Source: Salaquimonas sp. (GTDB taxonomy: Bacteria; Pseudomonadota; Alphaproteobacteria; Rhizobiales; Rhizobiaceae). Taken from it: DNA of 34,190 bases. The stretch lies in the NCBI GenBank assembly GCA_028289365.1, contig JANQQM010000036.1, forward strand, positions 1 through 34,190, in the 5' to 3' direction. Under the pieces are notes generated by a model. It did no database searches. It was not told the DNA's origin and saw nothing but the letters and a program-made list of their open reading frames with translations. The translations under genes were made by a program, and so were the position numbers. Below, piece by piece: positions 10,946 to 19,528 of the stretch (the stretch's first letter is position 1; each line of letters opens with the position of its first letter).

Positions 10946-11126
10946 TTGATGCAATGTATTTTATGTCCGCTCTGGGCGGAGCAAAGCCAAACACCGCTTG
11001 CGGAAATCTGACGGAGATTGGCTTCAGCAGGAAAATTCATATCTGGCGTTTTTCAACGAAGGCGCCTGAAGGTGTTCAAGCGGCGTTTCTTTCGGAAGAA
11101 ACAAAATGAACGGGTTTTGGTCCGAT
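10946..11126 (+). pseudogene. Decayed copy of the methyltransferase gene
   Basis: This stretch aligns with 8287-8469 of the intact methyltransferase, with no gap over the first 105 bases. Read in frame it gives LMQC..LCPL....Q..T.LA.I, then a TGA at 11009-11011 where the intact gene has an Arg codon, then LA..GKFI..VF. A T6 run has become T5 (frameshift) and a second single-base loss follows before 11119. Identity is roughly 65%, so the copy is old or came from a diverged relative. It lies 60 nt after the preceding fragment, the same order as the intact pair but with about 0.5 kb missing. Confidence 0.8.
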
Positions 11127-11145
11127 GTATTTGGATCAGATGCGC

Positions 11146-11174
11146 TAAAAGAAAACCCGGCTCGGCGCCGGGTT
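11146..11174 (-). terminator. Terminator for the NTF2-like gene
   Basis: An 8-bp stem AACCCGGC/GCCGGGTT (11154-11161 with 11167-11174) is followed on the minus strand by TTTTCTTTT. It would end leftward transcription of the gene at 11344-11838, about 170 nt past its stop. Confidence 0.7.
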
Positions 11175-11193
11175 GTTCTTTGGAGGTCGGGGT

Positions 11194-11220
11194 ATCAAGG
11201 AGTGGTTCAAGCTCCTTGAT
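11194..11220. repeat. Inverted repeat, 9-bp arms
   Basis: ATCAAGGAG (11194-11202) and CTCCTTGAT (11212-11220) form a perfect stem with a 9-nt loop. It lies just ahead of the terminator in leftward transcripts and may act with it as a double hairpin. Confidence 0.6.
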
Positions 11221-11343
11221 CTTCAACATGCGCTATTTCATTACGCTTGTATGTGCATTTTGACACACCTCGAAATCCAGACGCTTGTTGAGCAGCCACA
11301 TTCCCCAAATCTTTGGCTGTCTGCTTGTTGATTGGCTAAAATG

Positions 11344-11838
11344 TCACTCCGCCAATCTTTCTGGGACTGGTGCGAGGTCGTATTGCGACCAGAAGAAGGT
11401 ATTGGCTGCATCCTGATCGGCTGACAGGTTTGTTGCCTCGACGATCTTGCCGTCAACGATACGGTAGACCAGCGCCCAGGTCGTATCTACATTTGGCTTG
11501 CCTTGGGCGTTGGACCATCCACGGTGAATATCAACAACGTAATTTTCATCAGCTCCGAAATAGATTGGTTCAGCCTTAAAATTGGCAACGCCAAGTTGTT
11601 TGAAGAATGCGACAACCTGGTCTCGGCCATTTTTTGTGCCGCTTAGAGGATGACGGCCCGGAATGTGCCATCTAACGTTTTCATCCATGACAGCGGCGAT
11701 GCCATCCAGATCATTGTCGCCATAGGCAGCAAAGAAATCCTGAACAACTTTCATGTTCTCTTCCGGCGATCCAGCAATGGCGACGTTCCCAGCTAGTGTG
11801 GTGGTGGCAAAAATTGCCATAATCGCGAGGGCTTTCAT
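11344..11838 (-). CDS. Exported SnoaL/NTF2-like protein
   Basis: This 164-residue protein has a cleavable signal peptide (MKALAIMAIFATTTLAGNVAIAG). It is followed by a complete cone-shaped NTF2-like domain: ENMKVVQDFFAAYGDNDLDGIAAVMDENVRWHIPG, DQVVAFFKQLG, DTTWALVYRIVDGKIVEATNLSAD. Such SnoaL-like proteins include small-molecule isomerases, hydrolases and binding proteins; the substrate here is unknown. AAGGAGG upstream of the ATG supports the start. It is divergent from a LysR regulator across 133 nt, the standard arrangement of a LysR target, so the neighbour probably controls it. Confidence 0.85.
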   Translation of the reverse strand: MKALAIMAIFATTTLAGNVAIAGSPEENMKVVQDFFAAYGDNDLDGIAAVMDENVRWHIPGRHPLSGTKNGRDQVVAFFKQLGVANFKAEPIYFGADENYVVDIHRGWSNAQGKPNVDTTWALVYRIVDGKIVEATNLSADQDAANTFFWSQYDLAPVPERLAE

Positions 11839-11971
11839 GGCGTTCCTCCTTGATGTTGGGTTGATTTGCTAGGAAGATAGATTATTGGATCATGGCTGTT
11901 AATTACCTCATTTTTCATTTATTTCATGTATGTAATCGAATAATAAGCAAGAAGTTTATTAGGGAAACTGG
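11839..11971. promoter_or_regulatory. Divergent promoter region, NTF2-like / LysR
   Basis: This AT-rich 133-nt gap between divergent genes should hold both promoters and the LysR sites. It contains two TTTCAT repeats 11 bases apart (around 11911-11930) and widely spaced ATTAC/GTAAT arms. No clean T-N11-A box stands out. Confidence 0.45.
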
Positions 11972-12886
11972 ATGCGTTTACCGCTGGCAACACTAGAAAT
12001 TTTTACGGCGATTGCGCAGCAGGGCAGCCTACGAGGCGCAGCCGATATACTTGGGATCAAACCCTCCACTGTCAGCCATCAACTGAAAGCGCTGGAAGCT
12101 CAATTCGGCAAGGCGCTATTCATTCGGACGACCCGCTCGGTCAACCTGACTGAAGCTGGGCAAGTATTACTTCGCGGTGCGGCGCCTGCATTCGAGCAAT
12201 TGGTTGAGGCATACGAAAACGCACAAACAACCGGGCATGTGGCCCGTGGACGCCTGAGGCTGGCAATGCCCGAATTCGTTTATCACATATTGATTGGCCC
12301 GGCGTTACGGTCGTTCAACAAAGCCTATCCCGAAATCGAAATCGAATTGTCCTTATCCGATGCATTGTCAGACATTCTTGAAGAGGGTTTACATGCCGGA
12401 TTTCGGTTGGGAGACAGGGTTTCCGAGGACATGATTGCGATTCGACTGACGTCGCCTATGGCTCCCGTCATTGCGGCGAGTGTTGATTATCTCCAAAAGT
12501 ACAACAGCCCAAAATTACCGCGCGATCTACTTGGACATCAGTGCATTCGATATCGCTTTCAACCGTCAGGTCTCATCGCACCCTGGAACTTTGCGGGAAG
12601 CGAGGGAGATTACACAGTTGATGTAAAGGGCAGCTTTATTGTCAACGCTCTGCCGGCTTCCATCGATCTTGCCGTGCAGGGATTGGGGTTGGTTTATACA
12701 TTCCGCGATTTGGTCGTTGACCAGATCGACAGCGGAAAGCTTGTTCCCGTCTTGAACAAGCATCTAAGCAATACGCCCGGTATCTATATATATTTCCCGA
12801 GCGAGTATCGCTCAATGCTACCATTGAGATTGTTTCTCGATCACCTGAAACAATCATCCGGGCAATTGATCAAACATGTAGGCTAA
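11972..12886 (+). CDS. LysR-family transcriptional regulator
   Basis: This 304-residue regulator has the LysR winged HTH at residues 1-60 (LATLEIFTAIAQQGSLRGAADILGIKPSTVSHQLKALE.. FIRTTRSVNLTEAG). A periplasmic-binding-protein-like effector domain from about residue 90 follows (GRLRLAMPEF, the AVQGLGLVYTFRDLV hinge region). It resembles the CrgA-type subgroup with PSTVSHQL and FIRTTRSV. The likely target is the divergent NTF2-like gene. The ligand is unknown. It converges with the gene at 12917-13411, 30 nt away. Confidence 0.93.
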   Translation: MRLPLATLEIFTAIAQQGSLRGAADILGIKPSTVSHQLKALEAQFGKALFIRTTRSVNLTEAGQVLLRGAAPAFEQLVEAYENAQTTGHVARGRLRLAMPEFVYHILIGPALRSFNKAYPEIEIELSLSDALSDILEEGLHAGFRLGDRVSEDMIAIRLTSPMAPVIAASVDYLQKYNSPKLPRDLLGHQCIRYRFQPSGLIAPWNFAGSEGDYTVDVKGSFIVNALPASIDLAVQGLGLVYTFRDLVVDQIDSGKLVPVLNKHLSNTPGIYIYFPSEYRSMLPLRLFLDHLKQSSGQLIKHVG

Positions 12887-12916
12887 GTGAATATTAAGGG
12901 GTTCCGCGCGAGCACG

Positions 12917-13411
12917 TCAGGGTGCCATTCCGAGTGCGGCAGAGATGTTTCGAAGTGTTGCCTTTTCGGCATCGCTCACTCGAACACCGCCAAAGCCAAG
13001 AATGGATCCCTCCACGGCAGCCTCAGCGACCTTCTGGCTGATCTCTCGGAGCCAGGATTTGAAGGCTGCTGCGTCGTCAGGGGCCTTGGCATCCAGGATG
13101 GCGGAAACCTCCCGCAAGCTTGCCAATGAACGCCTGACGCTTTCGGCGGGCTCGGCCTGAGTGAAGCGATCGCGCATCGCAAGAATGCTTCCATCATCGG
13201 ATTTTGCAAAGTCGGCAATTGCTGCTCTTATGAGTTCGTTGGGCTTGGGATCGCGCTTGTCTTGGGTAAGCGCCGGTGTGCTTGCCGCAGCTTCCTTGAG
13301 CGTCCCCCACCAACCGCTTGGATCGGCCGCAGAAATGGCAAGACCGGCAGCAACAATGCTCTCCAGGACCTTCGTCCATTCTTCCGGTGTGAAGTCATCT
13401 CTACTAGCCAT
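12917..13411 (-). CDS. Conserved hypothetical protein
   Basis: This protein of about 164 residues begins MASRDDFTPEEWTKVLESIVAAG and continues LAISAADPSGWWGTLKEAAAS. It looks all-helical and soluble, with no signal peptide. The DDFTPEEW and SADPSG features belong to a bacterial hypothetical family I have met without an assigned function. I prefer the ATG at 13411, which has AGGGA nine bases upstream, over the one at 13420. The C-terminal third is duplicated at 10652-10827 with 95% identity. It may be co-transcribed with the MscS gene upstream, although a 17-bp palindrome lies between them. Confidence 0.65.
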   Translation of the reverse strand: MASRDDFTPEEWTKVLESIVAAGLAISAADPSGWWGTLKEAAASTPALTQDKRDPKPNELIRAAIADFAKSDDGSILAMRDRFTQAEPAESVRRSLASLREVSAILDAKAPDDAAAFKSWLREISQKVAEAAVEGSILGFGGVRVSDAEKATLRNISAALGMAP

Positions 13412-13501
13412 GGCCGCCATTCCCTATTGCGCCGACAAGTTTATGTCTGACCCGGCGCCGAAATCAACCACCGATGAACACAGCTTCAGGGGTCTCACCG
13501 C

Positions 13502-13518
13502 ACCCATTGTCAATGGGT
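13502..13518. promoter_or_regulatory. 17-bp perfect palindrome
   Basis: ACCCATTG and CAATGGGT flank a single central base. A one-base loop cannot form a stable RNA hairpin, so a dimeric protein site is more likely. It lies about 90 nt upstream of the 12917-13411 gene and about 100 nt past the MscS stop, in a 200-nt gap without genes. Confidence 0.45.
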
Positions 13519-13618
13519 ATCACGGCGGAATTTGCCTGGTCATCGTGACTTCCGCGGGTTTTGACGATGTAGTCGTCAGGACCAAAGACTGCTCGGCAAG
13601 ATCTGACAGAGCGCAGAA

Positions 13619-15649
13619 TCAACGAGCCGGTTTCTCGTCCCTGTCATTCGCTTCGGGCTCTTCTGCATCCGTTTCCAAGGACAATGGTTCATCCGAAAGC
13701 GGTTCGGAGGAGAGCCCTTCAGGTTCATTGTCGGAGGTTGCTTCAACTCCAAGTTCGATCGAACCCTTTGGCGGATAGTCCAGCGTGCCTTCAAACGCTT
13801 CTCTTTGCTCGGCAGAATATCTCGGAAACGGGAGCTTTCCACGTCTGCGCCAGGATTTGACCGTCTTGTCGGCCGTTTCGCTACGCGCTTTGTCCAGGCC
13901 GGCATCCTCACCCATGTAAAGGGTTTGAGACGGAAAGGCGAAGCCTGAACCAGACTCGTTTACAATATCATTGACGCGCATCAGCACATCTTCCTTGATT
14001 GCAAAGAAATCGTTCCATTCCCGCGTCTCTGCATAGACCCTTATCGCGATATCCAGGGATGAATCGCCATAACCTGAAAATCTGACGCGCACAGTGTCAT
14101 TGTTGATGCGCGGGTGGGCGTGGAACATTTCCCGCATCTTCGCGAGGACATATCTGAGCTGGTCAGGGGTCGTTTCATAGCGCAAACCAATTACGGCTTC
14201 GATCAGCATTTGATCGCATTCGGCCCAATTGATGATCTCCATGTCTGCAAATTTGGCATTGGGGATGGATATGATTGTCCGGTCCAGCGCCCTTATCTCG
14301 GTTGACCGGATCCCGATCTTTTCAACAGTACCCGTCAGGTTTCCGAAGTTGCAGAAATCGCCAACCCGGACAGGCTTGTCGATGTAGATTATGAAACCGC
14401 CTATCAGGTTCTCCAGCGTCGGGCGGATTGCCAATGCGATTGCAAGTCCGCCAATGCCAAGGCCGGCAAGAAGGCTGAACACCGGCAGGCCCAGTTCCTG
14501 CGCACCAAAGGACAGGACAAGAACAACTGCGACAATGCCGGTGATCCGAGCACATAAGCGCAGAAGGTTTGCATCCAGGCTTGTTTCGGGGATGTTGGGC
14601 GAACTGATAATCCATTCAAACAATGTCAGAATCGCCGCCCAGATTACCCAGGCAAAAGACAGAAAAAATGCGGTGATCAGAACGATGTCGGTGAAGGTGG
14701 AAAACCGGCCCGAGATGAATATCTGGTTCGATATTACGGGACCAAGAATGAACGCAAGCGCGATTGTCACGATTGGCGGGAGCAAGGCAAACCGTGTCGA
14801 AGTCAGACGAGACACTGCTTCGTTGCCGTGCGTTATCCGGTAGAGCCAGGAAATTATCATGAAGGCCAGGACGAAAAGCAGGAGTGTCAGCAGGATTTTC
14901 CATATTGGCGTGTCAAACCATATACTGTGCAAGGGGTCCGGAATATTCCTGGAAAGTGCAGCCGGAATCATCGGGCCGGTAAATTGGGGAAGCGTGTTGC
15001 TCCAACTCTCGATGTTCAGGGTCGAGCGAAGTGGCAGTTCCTGAATCCCCTCATAGAATCGTGGTGCAGAGATTATTGTTCGTGAACCAAAGAGAAATTC
15101 GCCTTCGCGATCACCCTCTTCAATTTTCAGGATACGGATTGGTGTTTCCGGAATTCTCCATATTCCGGTGGTTTTGTCGTCTTCGAAAGAGTCCAGACCC
15201 GGAATTTCGTTGGTACTGGGTAAATCGACACGCCCGAGGATATCCAAAAGGAGGGCTGTCGTTTCCAGGCCGACTTCCCGGCGGGATGCTCTTGGAACCG
15301 ATGACAAGTCGATCAACGCTGCCAATTGATCCGTAAGGACGTTTATCTGCGCGGCGCGTTGCCAGCTTTTTTCCCGGGAGTAAGCGCTCAATGCTTCCTC
15401 AAACTCATCCCGGATAGTCAGAAAGGTGGAGAAGGTCTGGCGCGGGCTCTCCGTTCGGATTGGTTCGACCGGCATCTGATTGTCGGTGGAAGCTTCAGCC
15501 AGTGCTCCAATTGATGATGATGTGTCTTGTTGTGCATGCGGCTCAGCCACGTCAATGAGTACAAATACAATCATCATCAAAAGAGCTAGCAAGCGCATGG
15601 CATTGCGTCGCAAACAACCATCTTTCAGTGACAAGAAACCAATTCCCAT
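13619..15649 (-). CDS. MscS-family mechanosensitive channel with large N-terminal domain
   Basis: This 676-residue protein probably opens under membrane tension. A signal-like segment (residues 18-39) leads into a periplasmic domain of about 200 residues. Transmembrane helices follow at about 250-272, 288-308, 320-347 and 368-386. The pore-lining helix is LPVFSLLAGLGIGGLAIALAI (388-408). Next are the MscS beta domain (VGDFCNFGNLTGTVEKIGIRSTEIRALDRTIISIPNAKF) and the alpha/beta C-terminal domain. A Ser/Asp/Glu-rich tail of about 50 residues, probably disordered, closes it. GGAGAG before the ATG at 15649 supports that start over the internal ATG at 15598. Confidence 0.92.
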   Translation of the reverse strand: MGIGFLSLKDGCLRRNAMRLLALLMMIVFVLIDVAEPHAQQDTSSSIGALAEASTDNQMPVEPIRTESPRQTFSTFLTIRDEFEEALSAYSREKSWQRAAQINVLTDQLAALIDLSSVPRASRREVGLETTALLLDILGRVDLPSTNEIPGLDSFEDDKTTGIWRIPETPIRILKIEEGDREGEFLFGSRTIISAPRFYEGIQELPLRSTLNIESWSNTLPQFTGPMIPAALSRNIPDPLHSIWFDTPIWKILLTLLLFVLAFMIISWLYRITHGNEAVSRLTSTRFALLPPIVTIALAFILGPVISNQIFISGRFSTFTDIVLITAFFLSFAWVIWAAILTLFEWIISSPNIPETSLDANLLRLCARITGIVAVVLVLSFGAQELGLPVFSLLAGLGIGGLAIALAIRPTLENLIGGFIIYIDKPVRVGDFCNFGNLTGTVEKIGIRSTEIRALDRTIISIPNAKFADMEIINWAECDQMLIEAVIGLRYETTPDQLRYVLAKMREMFHAHPRINNDTVRVRFSGYGDSSLDIAIRVYAETREWNDFFAIKEDVLMRVNDIVNESGSGFAFPSQTLYMGEDAGLDKARSETADKTVKSWRRRGKLPFPRYSAEQREAFEGTLDYPPKGSIELGVEATSDNEPEGLSSEPLSDEPLSLETDAEEPEANDRDEKPAR

Positions 15650-15820
15650 AATTCATCTCTCCGTTTCCTGGAGGCTATCGACGAAATTATGGAATATCTA
15701 CTGTCGGATCGCCATTAATTGGTCGGTTTTATGGATGCCGCTTGATCACTGCTGGTCAATTGAGAACAAGATCATGTCCCGAAGCCGGGGCAGATCGAAT
15801 GGATCTGTCCGGATTCGCGC

Positions 15821-16699
15821 CTATTTTGGTGCGAGCACGAAGTCGAATTCAACGTCCCAGTATTTATCCTCATATCCCATCTCCTGCACCTTTTCGGGCT
15901 GATCAACAGGCTTGAATTCAGCGATCAGACTTTCCTTCACGCCAAATACGGAATCAGAGTGAATATAGGGATCTTCCGGATCAAATATGTGGGTCGTCAC
16001 TTCGTCATATCCGTCCTTGGAAACGATGAAATGCAGGTGGGCGGGACGGTATGGATGCCGGCCCAGCGCATATAACAGTGCACCCACCGGCCCGTCGTCG
16101 GGAATGGAGTAATGCTTGGGTCGAACCGCCCTGAACCAGTAGGTGCCATCAGCTCCGGTGTGAAAGACGCCGCGCAAGTTGAAATCGGGCTGGATCCCCT
16201 TTTGCTGAACGTCGTAAAACCCTTCATCATTCGCCTGCCAGACGTCGATTTTCGCGCCTTCAACCGGTTTACCGTCAATGTCGGTGATCCGGCCACGCAC
16301 GACCATTGGCTCACCCTTCTGGTCGAGGCAGATATCGGTCCCCATTTCATACTCAGGGGCGTCGCCTACATGAAATGGACCAAGCACGGTGTTTTCGGAA
16401 GCACCCTTGGGTCGGCGCGAATTGATCGCATCCACCAGCATTGAAACCCCAAGCACATCGCTGAGCAGAATGAATTCCTGCCGCCAGTCATCACATTTGT
16501 GGCCGGTCTTGGTAAGGAATTGGATGCCTTCCATCCATTCTTCCTGCGTCGGTTCGATCTCCTTTATCGCAGCGTGCAGATGGCGGGTCACGATCTCCAT
16601 TACCTGTTTGACACGCGCGTCCTTTGCATTGGCATTCCGGCCAGCGACGACTTCGGCTGAATTTTCTTCGGTAAAATATCCGAGTTCATGAGATTCCAT
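15821..16699 (-). CDS. Intradiol ring-cleavage dioxygenase, hydroxyquinol 1,2-dioxygenase type
   Basis: This 292-residue non-haem Fe(III) enzyme cleaves a catechol-type ring between its two hydroxyls. The helical N-terminal dimerisation domain spans about 20-100 and the beta-sandwich catalytic domain 105-290. The four iron ligands are all present: Tyr162 (EGFYDVQQ), Tyr197 (KHYSIPDDGPVG), His221 and His223 (RPAHLHFIV). Length, the TVLGPFHV segment and the maleylacetate reductase nearby favour hydroxyquinol (1,2,4-trihydroxybenzene) over catechol; the product would be maleylacetate. AGGAG upstream fixes the start. It is the last gene of a seven-gene minus-strand operon with a TRAP transporter. 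Confidence 0.9.
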   Translation of the reverse strand: MESHELGYFTEENSAEVVAGRNANAKDARVKQVMEIVTRHLHAAIKEIEPTQEEWMEGIQFLTKTGHKCDDWRQEFILLSDVLGVSMLVDAINSRRPKGASENTVLGPFHVGDAPEYEMGTDICLDQKGEPMVVRGRITDIDGKPVEGAKIDVWQANDEGFYDVQQKGIQPDFNLRGVFHTGADGTYWFRAVRPKHYSIPDDGPVGALLYALGRHPYRPAHLHFIVSKDGYDEVTTHIFDPEDPYIHSDSVFGVKESLIAEFKPVDQPEKVQEMGYEDKYWDVEFDFVLAPK

Positions 16700-16746
16700 T
16701 TCCTACTCCTGTAAGTTATGGCCTGCCGACCAAGAGACGGTGCCGG

Positions 16747-17163
16747 CTAGCCCATTCGGTTATGGCGCTCCAGCGAGGGATCCATGGCCGTGGCAGGCAT
16801 GGCGCTGTCGCAAAAAATGTTGGCTGTCGGGCTGAAAACCGATGTGTCATTCAATGTCCCGACCCGAATTCCGATCATCCCAACCCGTGTGCTGTTCTCG
16901 CTGAATAACGGGCTTCCGCAGGTTGGACAGAAATGCTTGATCATGGTCGATCCGCGATCTGAACTATGTTCAAAGGTCGCGGTTTCCCCATCGATCGCGA
17001 GTGCATCTTTTTCAACAAATACGAGTGAAGCGAAGGCTCCTCCGGTCGCCTGCTGGCAATCCAGGCAATGGCAATTGACCGCCCGCACGATCTCTGCTCG
17101 ACCTTCGTACCGGATGCTGCCGCAAAGGCAGCATCCTGACAGGTTTACAGGGTCATCACTCAT
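16747..17163 (-). CDS. GFA-family zinc protein
   Basis: This protein of about 138 residues is from the glutathione-dependent formaldehyde-activating enzyme (Gfa/CENP-V) superfamily. All zinc cysteine motifs are present: SGCCLCGSIRY, NCHCLDCQQATGGAF and HFCPTCGSPLF. Many members in catabolic operons are uncharacterised and may bind glutathione adducts of aldehydes or quinones, so the exact role is open. The ATG at 17163 has GGAG six bases upstream; a GTG at 17175 is the alternative. It lies between a YCII gene and the dioxygenase in the same operon. Confidence 0.85.
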   Translation of the reverse strand: MSDDPVNLSGCCLCGSIRYEGRAEIVRAVNCHCLDCQQATGGAFASLVFVEKDALAIDGETATFEHSSDRGSTMIKHFCPTCGSPLFSENSTRVGMIGIRVGTLNDTSVFSPTANIFCDSAMPATAMDPSLERHNRMG

Positions 17164-17223
17164 TTCGATCTCCACGGAAAACTGGTCGGGTTAGTGGTTC
17201 AGGGTGCAAACTATGGTTGGCAT

Positions 17224-17541
17224 TCATGACCCATCTCCCAGATTGCCAATCGTGTTCTGCCGGACATATATGCGCGTCACGGTCAGTTCCTTCCAAACGC
17301 CTGCATGCGCCAGCGGATCGTCACGAAACATCCGGTCCACCTGATCTCTTTCGTCAGCATCAAGCATGAAGAAGCTTCCGATCATCTTCTGTCCGCTGTC
17401 GTCGGTAAGAGGGCCGGACAAAAGGATCTTGATGCCGAGCTTAGTCGGCGCCTCATCCAGATATTTTCGGTGAGCGTCAATGTGGGCCATTCGCTGTGGC
17501 AGCGCATCAGCTTTGTCCAGTGCATGGGCGATGAAAATCAC
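17224..17541 (-). CDS. YCII-family protein (possible dehydrochlorinase/isomerase-like enzyme)
   Basis: This 105-residue ferredoxin-fold protein spans the full YCII domain. The family's conserved His and Asp are visible: His24 in HRKYLDEA (or His20) and Asp75 in FRDDPLAHAGVW, with ILLSGPL between. In the 2,4,5-T pathway the YCII protein TftG dehydrochlorinates 5-chlorohydroxyquinol beside a hydroxyquinol dioxygenase, so a related aromatic-ring role is plausible but not shown. The start is GTG; its AAGG binding site overlaps the stop of the TRAP permease 7 nt away, indicating coupled translation. Confidence 0.8.
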   Translation of the reverse strand: MIFIAHALDKADALPQRMAHIDAHRKYLDEAPTKLGIKILLSGPLTDDSGQKMIGSFFMLDADERDQVDRMFRDDPLAHAGVWKELTVTRIYVRQNTIGNLGDGS

Positions 17542-17548
17542 GACGGGC

Positions 17549-19495
17549 CTACCTTAGAAGCGCGAGACTGAGATAAGGCACATAGATCAGGATCAAGGTG
17601 ACGATTGTCATCATCACGACGAAGGGGAATGTGCCGGAGAAGATATCGCCCAGTGTCGTATTTCGATCCGATATGGTTGCCTTGACGACGTAAACCGTCA
17701 GACCGAAAGGCGGGGTCAGCAAGCCGATCTCGACGGCAATTACCGTGACGATGCCAAACCAGATCAGGTCTCCACCGAGCTCGGTTACGACAGGTAACGC
17801 CAGTGGCAGCAAGATCAGCATGATGGAGGTTGAATCCAGGATCATGCCCATCAGGATCACGATGGCGACATAGACCAGCAGAAAGCCGTAGAGCCCGAGG
17901 CCGGCGCCGATGAAATAGCCTGTCACTTCCTGGGGAATTGTCGATAGAGTCAGCATCCGCGAATACATGGATGCGGCAATGATCAGGATCAGGATCGAGA
18001 CCGAGACCAGGCCTGTCTCGACCAGAATTCTCCAGAACCGCGACCAATTCAGCTTGCGCTTGGCCAAAGCTACGAGAATGGCGGCGGCTGCACCGGCAGC
18101 GCCTGCCTCCGTCGGTGTAAAGAAACCGGAATATATGCCACCGAGCACGATGGCGACGAGCACCGCGATGGGCATCAGCTTTCTGCCCGCGCTGGCCCAG
18201 TTTTCGCCCTCGATGACTGTAGGCCGCTCAGACTGCATCACCATGGTCGGCCACATCCGGGCCATAAGGTAGATACCGATGCCGAAGAAGGCCGCAAGCA
18301 GCAATCCCGGAATAACGGCCGCAAGGAACAGGGCCCCGATCGATTGCTCAGCCAAGACACCATAGATGATCAGAAGCAAGCTTGGTGGAATTAGCATGCC
18401 CAGGACCGATGATCCTGCGACAACGCCGAGTGCAAAGCGGTTGTTGTAGCCATTGGCAACCATTTGCGGCACTGCGACGCGCGCAAATACGGCTGCCGAG
18501 GCAATGGATATCCCGGTGATCGAAGCAAAAACGGCGTTGGCAGCAACCGTCGCCATGCCCAGTCCGCCCCGTACCTTCTGCAGGATCCAGGCCGCGACCC
18601 GAAATGCATCTTTGCCGATGTCTGCAACATCAACAATCAGGCCCATCAGCACGAAGAGCGGGACAACGCCAAAGAGATAGCGGTTGATCGCGCCATCGGC
18701 GGCAAGCGCCAGGCTACGAACCGCCACATTCGGATTGTCGCGAATCAGCCAGATACCCAGAAAGCTGAGCCCGATCAGGGCAACGGCAATATGCGCGCCG
18801 GAAAAGATCAGGATCAGCATGAAGGCAATCGCCACCAGGCCAATCTGGATCCTGTCCAGATCTGCCGAGAAGAGCGCGTATCCAAGAATGAGCATGATCG
18901 CAAAAACCAGCAGGATCGGCCAACCCCGCGGTTTGGTATCTTCTGAATGGCGGATCGTCAGCGGTGCCACGCTTTGGCTGGTCATCAGAACCTTGATGTC
19001 CAGGATTGCCTGGGTCGCAAAGGCCAGGCAAGTCAGAAGCGATCCCGCGAACAGACAGGTTTTGATCGGCCAGACCGGTGCCGTAAAGACGCCCTGCGCG
19101 CCAAAGAATTCATTTTCCACCCAGGCATCGACCAGCTTTGGCCAGGTGCCCTGTGCAATCAGGGCAAAAACTACGATACCGGCTATATGAAATGCTAGGC
19201 GCATGCCGGCGGCCGCAAATGGCCGTTCAGTCTCAATCGTCCCGATCAGGATGTCGGTCCTGGTCATCCGGCCGGTCATCAGGGCATGTGCCACTTGCAG
19301 GAAGACAATGGCGACGATCGAATTTGCAACAATCTCCGCCACCCCCTGCACTGGCGCGTTGAACAGGCTGCGACCGAGTATGTCGGCGCAGATCAGTATC
19401 ATCAGGCAGAAAACCCAGATTGACGCGACGCCGCTGACAAAGCTCGTCAGCTTCGTCACGCCAAACTCAATCCCGTTTGCAAAACGACGGATCAT
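17549..19495 (-). CDS. TRAP transporter permease, fused small (DctQ) and large (DctM) subunits
   Basis: This 648-residue inner-membrane protein moves a substrate delivered by the DctP protein, driven by a sodium or proton gradient. Residues 1-170 form a DctQ-like domain of four helices (WVFCLMILICADILGRSLF, VANSIVAIVFLQVAHALMTG). After a linker, about 195-648 is DctM-like with many helices and the signature FTPTEAGAAGAAAAILVAL. GLTVYVVKATI near the end is also typical. Fusion of the two subunits in one chain is a known TRAP variant. GGAGGAG precedes the ATG. It lies 33 nt after the binding-protein gene. Confidence 0.93.
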   Translation of the reverse strand: MIRRFANGIEFGVTKLTSFVSGVASIWVFCLMILICADILGRSLFNAPVQGVAEIVANSIVAIVFLQVAHALMTGRMTRTDILIGTIETERPFAAAGMRLAFHIAGIVVFALIAQGTWPKLVDAWVENEFFGAQGVFTAPVWPIKTCLFAGSLLTCLAFATQAILDIKVLMTSQSVAPLTIRHSEDTKPRGWPILLVFAIMLILGYALFSADLDRIQIGLVAIAFMLILIFSGAHIAVALIGLSFLGIWLIRDNPNVAVRSLALAADGAINRYLFGVVPLFVLMGLIVDVADIGKDAFRVAAWILQKVRGGLGMATVAANAVFASITGISIASAAVFARVAVPQMVANGYNNRFALGVVAGSSVLGMLIPPSLLLIIYGVLAEQSIGALFLAAVIPGLLLAAFFGIGIYLMARMWPTMVMQSERPTVIEGENWASAGRKLMPIAVLVAIVLGGIYSGFFTPTEAGAAGAAAAILVALAKRKLNWSRFWRILVETGLVSVSILILIIAASMYSRMLTLSTIPQEVTGYFIGAGLGLYGFLLVYVAIVILMGMILDSTSIMLILLPLALPVVTELGGDLIWFGIVTVIAVEIGLLTPPFGLTVYVVKATISDRNTTLGDIFSGTFPFVVMMTIVTLILIYVPYLSLALLR

Positions 19496-19528
19496 GACAG
19501 AAATCTCCTCCCGATGATCAGCCGCGCT

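Larger units (their letters stand above)
10886..11343. other. Rest of the non-coding relic zone
   Basis: Apart from the methyltransferase relic and two hairpins (separate entries), I see no gene here. Short frames at 10894-11109 and 11018-11263 run through relic sequence and are not credible. Confidence 0.5.

Noticed and set aside
13161-13778. 205-codon plus-strand frame
   Set aside because: Runs antisense through the ends of two real genes and the gap between them; no family resemblance.
15791-15807. CAGATC/GATCTG hairpin after the dioxygenase as a terminator
   Set aside because: The stem is only six bases and no T-run follows; position is suggestive but support is too weak to list.
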